NCBI GenBank assembly: GCA_934045075.1
Contig: OW203729.1
Span: 6,605,816-6,669,815, forward strand
Origin: Yponomeuta sedellus
Lineage: Eukaryota; Arthropoda; Insecta; Lepidoptera; Yponomeutidae
Length of the DNA: 64,000 nt
Reading direction: 5' to 3'
Shown here piece after piece: positions 1 to 9,872 of the stretch. Position 1 is the first letter of the stretch; every line of letters begins with the position of its first letter. The position numbers were made by a program, and so were the translations under genes. The notes beneath the pieces were generated by a model. That model worked only from the letters and a program-made list of their open reading frames with translations. It searched no databases and was not told the origin of the DNA.

Positions 1-146
1 ATATTTTTTGGTAGCTTACATGCAAACGTAATTTATCTAGAGCAAGTATTTACAGGAACAAAATGACGTTGGTTGTTTGTTGAGTCGGCTGAAGATACGT
101 GGATGCGGTGGATAACGGACCGGCAGTAATAGTAAGACGGCAATCG

Positions 147-500
147 CTCGTAGCCCCGGCTGCCTGAGTGATCTTAAAACGATCACTAAGGTTAAGCAAC
201 ACAGGGCGCGTTCAGGGCATGGATGTGTGAGCCGTCTATGACTAACGCTAGTGGCATTTTTCCGAGCGGTTCCGTGCATCGCAAGGCACGTTAAGCAGTT
301 GTGATGCCGTCGATAGATGGCAGTCGTTAAGCCAAGTCAGAGGCCTTAGGGCGGTATGAAAACTTCTGACAGTAAGACAAGCCAGTAGTCTGGCAAGCCT
401 CCACCAATCCGGACTTGGCCCCCGTGGTGGAGTATGGCCTATACCTTCCTGAGGGAAGAGACCCGGAAGAGTCCCTCGGTGGGGACATAATGGGTTGATG
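147..500 (+). repeat. 5S rRNA-like SINE, copy 1
   Basis: The segment after the head contains GGTTAAGCAACACAGGGCGC, then a degraded GGATGTGTGAGCCG. These resemble the internal promoter (A box, intermediate element, C box) of 5S rRNA genes. A family-specific body follows, with CTTCTGACAGTAAG and GGACTTGGCCCCCGTGGTGG, and a tail near GGGGACATAATGGGTTGAT. Three other copies in the window share this layout (563-909 reversed, 12844-13157, 16511-16866). The copy is diverged in the C box. The 5S origin is inferred from short motif matches, not from an alignment. Confidence 0.6.
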
Positions 501-562
501 ATGAAGACGGCAATTGGGGGGAAAGATCCAGCAGTGCGCAGCGGTGACTGATGGTTATAATG

Positions 563-909
563 ATATCGATATCAACCCTTGTATCTCCCTACTGCTTGGG
601 CACGGGTCTCTTGCTGCATCGCAGGAAGGTTGCGCCATACTCCAACACGGGGGCCAAGTTCGGGTTGGTGGCGGGGGCCTTGTTGTCAGAAGTTATCAAG
701 CCGCCCATAAAGCCTCTGACATGGCTTAACGACTGCTATTACATGATAGCCGGCACCAACTTCTTAACATGCCTTGCGAAGCACGGAACCGCTCGGAAAA
801 ATGCACTAATGGTAGTCACAGAACGGTCGCCCATCGTGCGCCTAACCGCGCCTTTTGTTGCTTAACACAAGTGATTGCTTCCAATCACTCGGTTCGACTA
901 GGCCACGAG
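563..909 (-). repeat. 5S rRNA-like SINE, copy 2 (inverted)
   Basis: Read on the minus strand this is a second copy of the family at 147-500. It starts with CTCGTGGCC, then the hairpin-like GTGATTGG...CCAATCAC head, a GTTAAGCAAC-type box and the shared body. It faces copy 1 tail to tail with about 60 bases between them. It contains no gene; short open frames here come from the repeat body. Confidence 0.6.
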
Positions 910-1286
910 CGAGCGATAGTTTTGATGAAGATGTATTTTTTTATTAGGCTCTCTGCACCGACTATCAGTTTATTCAGTAAAAAGTTCATTAATTATTAGG
1001 TATCCATGTTGAAAAACAAGTTTAGTGAGATGCTCCATTTATTACAAATTATGCCGCTAGTTGGCGTAAATTGTGTGCATAGCGAGGTCCGTTGCGTAAT
1101 ATCGGTATGATTTAATACGTAGCATAATGACCACTAACGCTGCAATGGAGTAAACAGAAAAGTGTGAATTCGTGTAAACACATATTTCACTTCACGTTGT
1201 TCCTGAATGACAGACCATCTGTGACCTGAATAATTATGCGCACAAACTCCTATCGTCTAACTGTTAAATTCAATACTAATTTGAAA

Positions 1287-1490
1287 ACGGTGGTAGCGGA
1301 GCGGTAGAACGCCGGGTTCTCAATCGGGAGGTCGTGGGTTCCAATCCCAGAGGTTCAATGTACCAATAACCTTGTTTTATAAGTTAGGTACATTTGCGAA
1401 GTTTTAGTAGCAATACCACTAGCAATCTGTGAAGGAAAACATCGTTAGGAAAGTGTCTGAAGTGTCAACGTACATTGCTGCGTAGAATAG
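1287..1490 (+). repeat. tRNA-derived SINE (family C), copy 1
   Basis: A tRNA-like head has an A-box-like GGTAGCGGAGCGGTAGAACG and a B-box-like GTGGGTTCCAATCCC. A unique body follows (GTTAGGTACATTTG, AGTAGCAATACCACTAGC, GTCTGAAGTGTCAACGTAC). The same head and body recur inverted at 57478-57727, so this is a dispersed SINE and not a tRNA gene. The acceptor arm does not pair. Confidence 0.6.
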
Positions 1491-2207
1491 CTCAACTATG
1501 AGGCTAAGTTCTAAGTAAGTTTAACTATTAATTTGTAGGTATATTATTATGTTAATTATTTATTCAGTTAATTATTTATGTATGTGGTTTTAGTAAGTTT
1601 ATATAATACATTTCGTTGAATTCCTAATTTCAATATTTCTGTATTGCACCGACTACCCGTCTCTAATTTCTTTCTTGTCTCCGTCTATAGTTGCCTGGAA
1701 GAGTTGTCGCGGCTTATAGTTGTCGCGGTTTTCTTCCAAGGGTCGCGGTTTTCTTCCAAGTCTAAATCACCGATCAACAGTTTACACTTGCGAACAGTAA
1801 CTGCATCATTCGAGCGTTGTGCAAGTCGTGCTTGTGAAGTACCAATCTACTAAGGGAGTTGCGCGTGCGCGTTCATCAGATGAACAGTATTCTGAGACGC
1901 TCCGTTTCAATATTTTATTTAAACAAGTATAAGTCGTGCTTTCGAGAATAAATTTACACAGTGTAAAAGTTTATTGTGTGGATCAGTGAATTATACAAAG
2001 TGTACCTATATCCAAGGCTTCACGGATTAGTAACGACGTATAGAACGTGTAAAGGGCAGATCAGATACACGAAATAATCTACAGCGGTTATAATCGCTGA
2101 CTTCGCGAGAAACAGCACTGGTCATCGACCCCGCTCCTACCTCCGCGCCTCGCAGTCTGCTTTTTTGTTAACTCACTCCGTCCTTTTCGCACCTACAGAG
2201 CGCCCGC

Positions 2208-3434
2208 TTGCCCGCATTGCCTTGCTTGTGTAAGTCAGCATCGCTTACCTTAGCCTCCAGAATGAATTGCGAAGCTTGTATGGTTGCCGTACCTAACGTT
2301 GAGGCTTTGAACTGCTTTATGTGCCATAGGCGATATCACCATCAATGTCTTAACATGACTTCGGCTAAATTCAGGGAGCTAAATAAGGCACAATGGAAGT
2401 GCCCCGAATGTGAAAATATTACAGTTCGCGAAAGTCGCAGAAGGGGCGACGACACGCCAACCCGAAAGCTATTTGAGCAGAGGCCCGGTCCCCTCGCCGG
2501 CGCGTCAAGGGTGATGGCGGAGATGGACGTTTGTGAACCGGCTGCCACGGGAGCCCGAGCCGTCTCCTCTGCTGTCCCCACTGCTATGCCGGCTCCCCCG
2601 CCGGCCGCTATTCCCACATCGTCCGCTATCCCTGCGGCTACGCTACCCCTGATGGCTAACCCTGCTGATGCACACTCAGTTACATTCCACCAGTTGGAAA
2701 AGCTGCTGGATGACAAATTGGACAAATTCAGGGCAGCCATTACGAGCGAATTCAATGCCATATTGACCAAGCTGCGAGCAAGTTTCAAGGAGGAAGTCGA
2801 TGTACTCCGAGGCGAGAATTTACAGTTAAGGGAGGATTTTTTAACCCTAGAAAAAAAGTTTTCGTCTTCTTCCTCAGTGGACATGGGTGCATTGACGGAA
2901 AAAGTCAACAACCTACAGGATCAGCTCAACGACAGAGACCAGGAGTTGCTATGCAATGACGTCGAAATTACAAACATTCCGGAGTGCGATGGTGAATCCG
3001 TAGGGCATGTGGTCAAATCCGTAGCGACTAAGTTGGGGATGACACTGGAAGAACGTGACATGGTTAGCGCAGTGCGAATTGGTCCAAAGCGCGGCCCCAC
3101 TGTAGGTTCTCCGGCACCGCGGCCGCGCCCAATCGTAGTTCGACTGTTGCGGCGCGCGCTCCGCGACGAACTGATGAAGAGCGCGCGAATCCGCCGCGGC
3201 GCGACCACAGCAGATCTAGGCTTACCCCCACATGAGCCGCGCCGGTTCTACGTGAACGAGCGACTAACCAGGACCAACCGCGCTCTATTTGCCCGGGCCC
3301 GTGATGCTGGCCGCAATGCTGGCTGGCGATTCATATGGACGCGAGAGGGCCGGGTCTACGGCCGCAGGGAGCACACTTCACAGAGGATTCCCTTGCGAAG
3401 CGAAGCTGACGTTTTAAATTTTGTAAAATCCTAA
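2208..3434 (+). CDS. LINE ORF1 protein with PHD finger
   Basis: Nucleic-acid-binding accessory protein of the LINE, expected to form the RNP with the element RNA. The open frame runs 408 residues; the likelier start is Met19 (base 2262), directly before the zinc finger. A PHD-type C4HC3 pattern covers residues 21-70 (CEAC, CFMC, HHQC, CPEC). A Pro/Ala-rich linker lies at about 110-150. A coiled coil follows at about 160-245 (LEKLLDDKLDKF, LREDFLTLEKKF). The C-terminal half resembles the RRM-like and FP-C-like modules of LINE ORF1 proteins (VSAVRIG; GWRFIWTREGRVYGRR). It ends 140 bases before ORF2 opens. The last 500 bases are clearly GC-richer than the ORF2 body. Confidence 0.85.
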   Translation: MPALPCLCKSASLTLASRMNCEACMVAVPNVEALNCFMCHRRYHHQCLNMTSAKFRELNKAQWKCPECENITVRESRRRGDDTPTRKLFEQRPGPLAGASRVMAEMDVCEPAATGARAVSSAVPTAMPAPPPAAIPTSSAIPAATLPLMANPADAHSVTFHQLEKLLDDKLDKFRAAITSEFNAILTKLRASFKEEVDVLRGENLQLREDFLTLEKKFSSSSSVDMGALTEKVNNLQDQLNDRDQELLCNDVEITNIPECDGESVGHVVKSVATKLGMTLEERDMVSAVRIGPKRGPTVGSPAPRPRPIVVRLLRRALRDELMKSARIRRGATTADLGLPPHEPRRFYVNERLTRTNRALFARARDAGRNAGWRFIWTREGRVYGRREHTSQRIPLRSEADVLNFVKS

Positions 3435-3574
3435 ATAGGGCTGCGACCTCTACAGCATGTGCTTATAAATGTTTAAATTATTCAGAGTTATCTCGCTATT
3501 ACTTTTCTGGATGCATTTCAATTATAATAATAGATCCGTACCGATGTGTTCAGTCCCAGCAACTAATACTTACT

Positions 3575-6500
3575 ATGAATATTTTTATTAAAATTATCTC
3601 TTTGTCATTACGAACCATATACGCAACATTATATCCTATCTTCACGCCAAACCAACGTCATGTTACTATGCTTAGAAAGTTTCTAATTAATTGTCGATTA
3701 ATTCAAGTATCTTTTGCCTACATCATAAGGTTTATTATCAGTAAAAACATAAGTATAGGTCTGCTGAATCCAGGGTCACTTGGTACACGTCATGATGAGT
3801 TTCTCCTAGCTATGGAAAAACACGCAGTTGACATTATGGCTATTAATGAGACTTGGCTGCGCGCGGGCGAGGATCTGCGTGCGCCCGTGCCGCCCGGCTA
3901 CCGACTGCGGCATGTGCCGCGTGCTGCAGGCGCGCGCTCGCGCGGCGGAGGGGTCGGTTTTTACCTGCGACGTGGAATTTACGTCCGATTTCTCGAACAC
4001 CCACCATCCTCAGTAGAACAAATGTGGATTGGTATAAAACAAAATGGACTCAAAGTTGCTATAGGTACTGCGTATCGGCCACAGTGGGTGAACGTAGATA
4101 CATTTTTAGATGCCTTAACACAGTCGGTGAGCTCGTTTTCGCCCTATGATCATATTGTTTTATTAGGCGACTTTAATATAGATTTATTAAAACCAGAAGA
4201 CTCCAGTTCTAAGAAGCTGCTAGAGTTTGCAACATACATGAATCTTCACCAATATGTTAATGAAGCGACACACTTCACAACTCACTCTGAAACACTTATA
4301 GACCTCATATTCAGCAGAACAACAGTGTCAAAAGTTTGCGTAGATTTCGTGCCTGAGCTAAGCAATCATGCTTTCCTTTCATGTGAGTTACACATTAAAA
4401 AACCAAAGCCCTCTCCACAATGGATAGTCTACAGGCCCCTTAGGGACATTAATTTGGAACTTTTCAATGCCAATCTGGCCAGTGTAAAATGGGAGAATGT
4501 ATTGGGTGAGGATGTAAATGAGTCATTAATTGCTTTTAATGATTGCATCACTTCTATATTCGATATCCACGCTCCCTTAAAAACTTTATATTTAAAAGAC
4601 TTCAATTATCCATGGTTTACTCCAACAGTTAAAGAGATGATAAAATTAAGAAACGAAGCTCACGTCAAAAGTAGGCAGACTAAATTAGAAAGCGATAAAA
4701 AATACTATAAAGAATTAAAAACAATAGTAAGTGCAGCAATTCACACTGAGAAAACGGCGTATTTCGAACACTATATTAATAACAATCTGACAGAGCCACG
4801 TAAACTTTGGAAGCATATTAAACGCAATATAGCAGATTTCAAGAAAAAGCAAAGTGAGCTTCCTGAAAATTTAAATAACCCTGATCAGATTAACGCTCAT
4901 TTCCTAGATATTCCCAGTAATAATGAATTAGATATTTCATTGTTGTCGCACTACTGGTTTAATCGTTTTAGTTCTTCATCTTTCACTCTTAAAACTATTG
5001 AAAAGGAAAAAGTGTTAAAAATCATAAAGGGTTTTAAAACAAACGCGCAAGGTTTTGATGGAATCACGCTAGATATGGTACTTATGACGTTACCACATAC
5101 GCTTGGTGTAATAACTGGTCTCGTAAATAGATCTATTGAAACTGGTTCATTCCCCGAGGCATGGAAGATTGCAAAAGTAAGACCAATACCAAAAAATAAT
5201 AATCCAACACAATATAAAGATCTCAGACCAATAAGCATTCTACCCTTTTTGTCTAAAATAGTTGAAAAAGTAGTATGTTTGCAGTTGTCAGAGTATTTGG
5301 TTATCAACAACATACTCCCGGAAAGGCAGTCTGGATTTAGATCAGGTAGGAGCACCGCAACAGCACTTATGGACGTTGTCGATGATATTTTGGCAAGCCA
5401 AGACGTGGGAGACGGTACAATCCTCGTACTTCTTGATTTTTCTCGAGCTTTTGATACGATAAGCCCAACACTACTTTTGTCCAAACTAGCCTACTATGGT
5501 TTTGATAATAACTCGATTAAATGGATGTCAAGTTACCTAAGTAACCGGTCCCAAATTGTTGAATTGTGTAACATGGGAGGTACTAAGAAACATTCAGTCT
5601 CATCAATGGTTATGAAAGGAGTCCCGCAAGGTTCGATTCTGGGGCCGATACTGTACATTCTTTACACTGCTGACTTGCCAAATTGTATCACTAATAGTAA
5701 ATATCACCTGTATGCAGATGATCTGCAAGTTTATAGATCTTTCAAACCTAAAGATACGACGGAGGAAGTAGCAAAATTAAATATGGAACTTGAAAAAATT
5801 TTACAGTGGTCTACAAAAAATGGCTTAGCGCTGAATCCAACAAAAACAAAATTTCTTGTTCTGGGTACAAAATTACAGATAGAAAAAATAAATAGTTGTA
5901 CACCCGAGCTTAAAATTAGAAATATAGCGGTAGAAAAAGTTACTGAAGCACGAAACTTAGGAGTGCTGATGGACGATAAACTGAAATTTGAAAAGCATGT
6001 TCTAGAAACCGTAAGAAATTGTTACTATAGACTACACGTACTTTATAAAATACGACCATATATAAGTATAGATAAGAGAATACAATTGTGTGAATCATTG
6101 ATCTTATCGAAACTGAACTATGCCGATACTGTTATTGGTGGTTGTTTATTGGGCAGATCAAAGAAGCTTATTCAGCGAGTGCAAAACTCATGTGCAAGAT
6201 TTTGCTTTTCCATTCCTCGTAGAGCGCATGTTACACCTTATTTAAATAGAAATAATTTGCTTAACATGGAATCACGTCGTACTTTACACCTAGCCAATTT
6301 ACTCTTTGGAATCATTAAGAAAAGAAAACCCTCATATCTATACAATAAGCTACAATTTAGTCAACGTCATTCACGCGTTCCACTACTGTTGGTCTGTCCA
6401 TCTCACCATTCAACGGCATTTCGTGGAAGTTTTCGTTATTGTGCCACCAAATGTTGGAACAACATTCCGCCTCCTATTAGAGATTCCCCTTCTATTAGAT

Positions 6501-6598
6501 GCTTTAAAATTAAATTCAAGCAATATCTACTAACTACACAAAAGGGAAAAATTGTAAATAGTAACGAATCCACGGATACCTATTTAATATCTTTGTAA
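3575..6598 (+). CDS. LINE ORF2: APE endonuclease and reverse transcriptase
   Basis: The 1007-residue polyprotein should nick target DNA and prime reverse transcription from the nick. An AP-endonuclease-like domain covers about residues 60-275, with LLNPGSL, the catalytic INETWL, a YRPQW strand, GDFNID, TLIDLIF and the SNH motif. Reverse transcriptase spans about 490-790, with RPISILPFLSKIVEK, SGFRSGRSTA, the LLDFSRAFDT palm motif, GVPQGSILGP and the catalytic YADD. A CR1-type C-terminal extension follows to a TAA at 6596-6598. The first ~55 residues are hydrophobic and AT-rich and may be partly untranslated; a start near the Met codon at 3668 is an alternative. No frameshift or stop interrupts either catalytic domain. 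No RNase H or LTR was seen. Confidence 0.93.
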   Translation: MNIFIKIISLSLRTIYATLYPIFTPNQRHVTMLRKFLINCRLIQVSFAYIIRFIISKNISIGLLNPGSLGTRHDEFLLAMEKHAVDIMAINETWLRAGEDLRAPVPPGYRLRHVPRAAGARSRGGGVGFYLRRGIYVRFLEHPPSSVEQMWIGIKQNGLKVAIGTAYRPQWVNVDTFLDALTQSVSSFSPYDHIVLLGDFNIDLLKPEDSSSKKLLEFATYMNLHQYVNEATHFTTHSETLIDLIFSRTTVSKVCVDFVPELSNHAFLSCELHIKKPKPSPQWIVYRPLRDINLELFNANLASVKWENVLGEDVNESLIAFNDCITSIFDIHAPLKTLYLKDFNYPWFTPTVKEMIKLRNEAHVKSRQTKLESDKKYYKELKTIVSAAIHTEKTAYFEHYINNNLTEPRKLWKHIKRNIADFKKKQSELPENLNNPDQINAHFLDIPSNNELDISLLSHYWFNRFSSSSFTLKTIEKEKVLKIIKGFKTNAQGFDGITLDMVLMTLPHTLGVITGLVNRSIETGSFPEAWKIAKVRPIPKNNNPTQYKDLRPISILPFLSKIVEKVVCLQLSEYLVINNILPERQSGFRSGRSTATALMDVVDDILASQDVGDGTILVLLDFSRAFDTISPTLLLSKLAYYGFDNNSIKWMSSYLSNRSQIVELCNMGGTKKHSVSSMVMKGVPQGSILGPILYILYTADLPNCITNSKYHLYADDLQVYRSFKPKDTTEEVAKLNMELEKILQWSTKNGLALNPTKTKFLVLGTKLQIEKINSCTPELKIRNIAVEKVTEARNLGVLMDDKLKFEKHVLETVRNCYYRLHVLYKIRPYISIDKRIQLCESLILSKLNYADTVIGGCLLGRSKKLIQRVQNSCARFCFSIPRRAHVTPYLNRNNLLNMESRRTLHLANLLFGIIKKRKPSYLYNKLQFSQRHSRVPLLLVCPSHHSTAFRGSFRYCATKCWNNIPPPIRDSPSIRCFKIKFKQYLLTTQKGKIVNSNESTDTYLISL

Positions 6599-6952
6599 AG
6601 TTTGTGTGAGAAACTTATAATTATATCATATCTGATGCTTCTCGAAATTTGTATAAAAATGTTGCTGTTAAAAACTGTATAATTGTTTTGAATACATAAA
6701 GGCATATGTCATCGCTAAAAAAATGCATTAATGAGGTCATTGTTTTGTTTAATATTTACCTTAGATTAATTTAAGTGTTAGCAATAAGTTCTCAGGCATC
6801 CGCTGAAAATCAGCGCCGTAGTCCTGCTGCGGCATTAAGCTGAGCGGAAACCTTTTTGGTACCTACTTTGTAAACTTTAGGTTCTATATTAAGCATAAGC
6901 TAATCTGTAGTACCAAATAAAGATTTTTCTATTTCTATTTCTATTTCTATAT

Positions 6953-7066
6953 TTCTTGAAGAAATTGCTTTTCGTAATAAGGCCGCCAATTGTACTATAT
7001 TTTTTATATAATTTCTGTTACACTGTAATTTCTGTGTACAATAAAGAATAATTTATCTATCTATCT
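6953..7066 (+). repeat. 3' tail of another non-LTR element
   Basis: Contains AATAAGGCCGCCAATTGTAC, then GTGTACAATAAAGAATAATT and a (TATC)n end. The same signature recurs at 33838-33931 (minus), 39660-39775 and more diverged near 52490-52580. These are 3'-terminal remnants of an old LINE family, with no coding left here. Confidence 0.6.
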
Positions 7067-7438
7067 AAGTGCGGATATGTCAGGTCTAACTAAATACATT
7101 AGACAATTGGAAACACTCAGGATTTGGTGCGCATAATATAGAGGCAGGACCTTGTAGGCAGATTTTGTTCGTATTGAGAAAGTGAAGCAAAAGGCGGTGA
7201 CAGCTTTAAGGCCAGAAGGTAAATGCTGTTGCACCGACCAATAGATATTATTCAACAGCGCGGTGCCAATTACCTCATAACTTAACACCTACATGTAACG
7301 CACAAATCGGTCTAATTAGTCAACCAATCGCATAACACACCTATTGTATTTTAAAACAATAATATCATTATTGATATTGCCTAGACTGGAATCTAGAATG
7401 TGAGTATTATAGTTAAGTACATTACATAGGGTCAGTTT

Positions 7439-7547
7439 CTGACTTGAGAATTTCGCTGAGTTAATAGTTAACTGTAGAGCTGTCGAATTTCCCAGAAAAG
7501 AGCGTGACAGAATATTACTAAAGTATTCTCAAGTCAGAAACCAGCCC
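7439..7547. mobile_element. Short MITE with ~22-bp terminal inverted repeats
   Basis: Begins GGGTCAGTTTCTGACTTGAG and ends with its near-complement CTCAAGTCAGAAACCAGCCC, with TA on both sides. At 109 bp it has no coding capacity. Confidence 0.7.
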
Positions 7548-7704
7548 TAATTAATATTTCTCAAAGCATCGTAATATTCATTGAATCGGGTCTAACAAAT
7601 TTTCTACTCAGTTCCCCTAACTGAGGTAAGCAGGATTTTCTTTTTATTTTTGAGAAAATATTATCTATACGCATGATGTCCATTACAGGTTCTCGGTAAT
7701 AATA

Positions 7705-8068
7705 TCTATATAAATAAAATTCAAAGTTCTGACTGACTCACTCATCCGAGTTGATGAATTTCATCAACTCCCAGCCCAAGCCGTTGGACTTAAGAAGCTG
7801 AAATTTTGCACACAGGGTCTATATATAATGTAGCCAAGTAATAAGACCGGATTTTTTGAAATTCCACCCCTAAGAGGGCGAAAAGGGTTGCCAAAATTTG
7901 TATGGTAGGTACAAGGAATGTAGTCTAATTTTCTTGAAACTTAAAATAAATTCTCTTCAACACAATTGATTGAACACGTGTATCGCCGTTTTTCTAAATT
8001 TAACCCTTAAGGGAGTGAACGGGGTTGCAAAAAAAGTCCACGCGGACGGAGTCGCGGACAAAAGCTAG
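7705..8068 (+). mobile_element. Non-autonomous Helitron-like element
   Basis: Starts TCTATATAAATAAAATTC and ends with a GC-rich stem (CGCGGACGGAGTCGCG) shortly before CTAG, with host A on the left and T on the right. TC...hairpin...CTRR inserted between A and T is the Helitron structure, and this CTAG|T-ending family is common in Lepidoptera. No RepHel protein is encoded. Confidence 0.75.
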
Positions 8069-9097
8069 TAATCAATATTAACATACAAACCTTACATTTG
8101 TCAACATTGTATTGAAGGAATGAGTACTGTTCAAAACTGCACGAAACAATACACATTCGGTAGTCTTCACTCATTGGCACCTATCTCATCTTTTCAGTTA
8201 AAACGTAAACTTTGACTAGCTTATTAACACTGCCCTTGTTTGCTCTACTCTACGGTAGATCATTCGCAACATGTTGACACGTGGAACAAAATTATTAATT
8301 TCATAACTAACTGAGCAGGTACTGGGACGTCGCAGCCGTGAGAAACGCTCGCTGTAAGCAGACGCTTTATCGCACCAGATCCATTTCTCTACATTGTTAG
8401 AGATTATGTTTCCCGTGTAAATTAACAGAATACATTGGAATCGGAAAAAGGAGACACGCCGCAATTTTATTATTACTATCATGTAGCCTACATGCGTCCC
8501 ACTGCAGGTCTTCTCTCTGAGAGGAATAAATACATATATATTACGCATAGTAAATCCTGAAGGATTCCTAACGTCTAGCTGTCAAATTAACGTCCGGTTT
8601 CCAACAGGTTTTGATGCGAATAATTGGGCCAAAGATTTGTACCGAGACAGGCGCAAGTGTAAGCTGGCTCAGGGCCTCGATATTGTTATGCATTATAGTA
8701 CAAACGGTTAGCTAAAGGAGCATATTTGATACGTGTGAGCTTGTAGACTTGAAACGCCAATCAAAACTAAATCGATGGCATTTCAATTCATTAACAGAAT
8801 CAAGGTCTAGACCTCCTGTTACTTAACTGTCCTCTGTATCCATTTAGACATTACCGCAGTGTTAAAATATGTATTACTAGCTGTTCCGGTGAACTTCGTA
8901 CCGCCATCGCCACAGAGGAAACGCGTGAGAATCCGTTTATATACGATGCTTGTTACCATGGCAACGCTATAAATAAATATCTGAGTTTTTATGTTCTGTG
9001 GAGTTTTGCTTGAAACTCTAACATATTTAAAAAACGTCACGATAACAATAAAATATACCATGGGAACGCGTTACAGAGATATCAAGAAGTATCCTAT

Positions 9098-9872
9098 GTC
9101 TCAATCTTCAGATCTTTGTCTAACTGAATGTCAAATTACATGTTACTCCGTGCAGCCGTTTTTGCGGGATTGAGTAACAAACATCTTCACAAACTTCTAC
9201 ATGTAATAAATACACTGGCCTGCAAAACTAAGTATGTATCACACTTTTAACATTGCAGTAACTTTTTTAGTGCACAAGATACAGTCTGTTAGCTTTTAGA
9301 ACATACCTCGGGCTCTAGAGTAGGCTTCGGTTTTCGCCGAAAGCACACGAGTGTAATACTACTTCCTGCTCTGTATAAAACTTCTTCACTATTTTGAAAA
9401 GTTATGTAAAGTTAAGTGAACGAAATATTAGTTCCGATATTTCTATTACACGAATATATCCGATTCTATTCTATAGTAGCCGAGATTGTCTCAATCTTCA
9501 GATCTTTGTCTAACTGAATGTCAAATTACATGTTACTCCGTGCAGCCGTTTTTGCGGGATTGAGTAACAAACATCTTCACAAACTTCTACATGTAATAAA
9601 TACACTGGCCTGCAAAACTAAGTATGTATGTATCACACTTTTAACATTGCAGTAACTTTTTTAGTGCACAAGATACAGTCTGTTAGCTTTTAGAATATAC
9701 CTCGGGCTCTAGAGTAGGCTTCGGTTTTCGCCGAAAGCACACGAGTTTAATACTACTTCCTGCTCCGTATAAAACTTCTTCACTATTTTGAAAAGTTATG
9801 TAAAGTTAAGTGAACGAAATATTAGTTCCGATATTTCTATTACACGAATATATCCGATTCTATTCTATAGTA
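9098..9872. repeat. 390-bp tandem duplication
   Basis: The block starting CTCAATCTTCAGATCTTTG at about 9099 repeats from about 9489, nearly identical along its whole length. The second copy has a 4-base GTAT expansion. Each unit has a small hairpin (GCTTCGGTTTTCGCCGAAAGC). Part of the unit (GCCTGCAAAACTAAGTATG... ...TTTAGTGCACAAGAT) is a dispersed repeat also found near 48533-48600. Confidence 0.9.

Larger units (their letters stand above)
1790..6950 (+). mobile_element. Full-length CR1-group LINE with two intact ORFs
   Basis: A non-LTR retrotransposon with an upstream leader, ORF1 (PHD finger plus coiled coil), a short inter-ORF spacer, ORF2 (APE endonuclease plus reverse transcriptase) and a 3' UTR with an AATAAA-type signal at about 6916. 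It ends in a (TTTCTA)n microsatellite at about 6926-6950. A PHD-bearing ORF1 and a microsatellite tail are typical of the CR1/L2 group. The 3' end is clear from the microsatellite. The 5' end is a guess between about 1640 and 2100; I saw no target-site duplication. Both ORFs are uninterrupted, so the copy is young and possibly mobile. Confidence 0.8.
7070..9097. other. Non-coding stretch around the MITE and Helitron
   Basis: Apart from the MITE at 7439-7547 and the Helitron at 7705-8068 I see no supported gene. Open frames here are short, lack family resemblance and have no splice-phase support. Confidence 0.5.

Noticed and set aside
2342..3208. Long minus-strand open frames opposite LINE ORF1
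   Set aside because: They are antisense shadows of a GC-rich coding region; the plus strand has the PHD and coiled-coil patterns.
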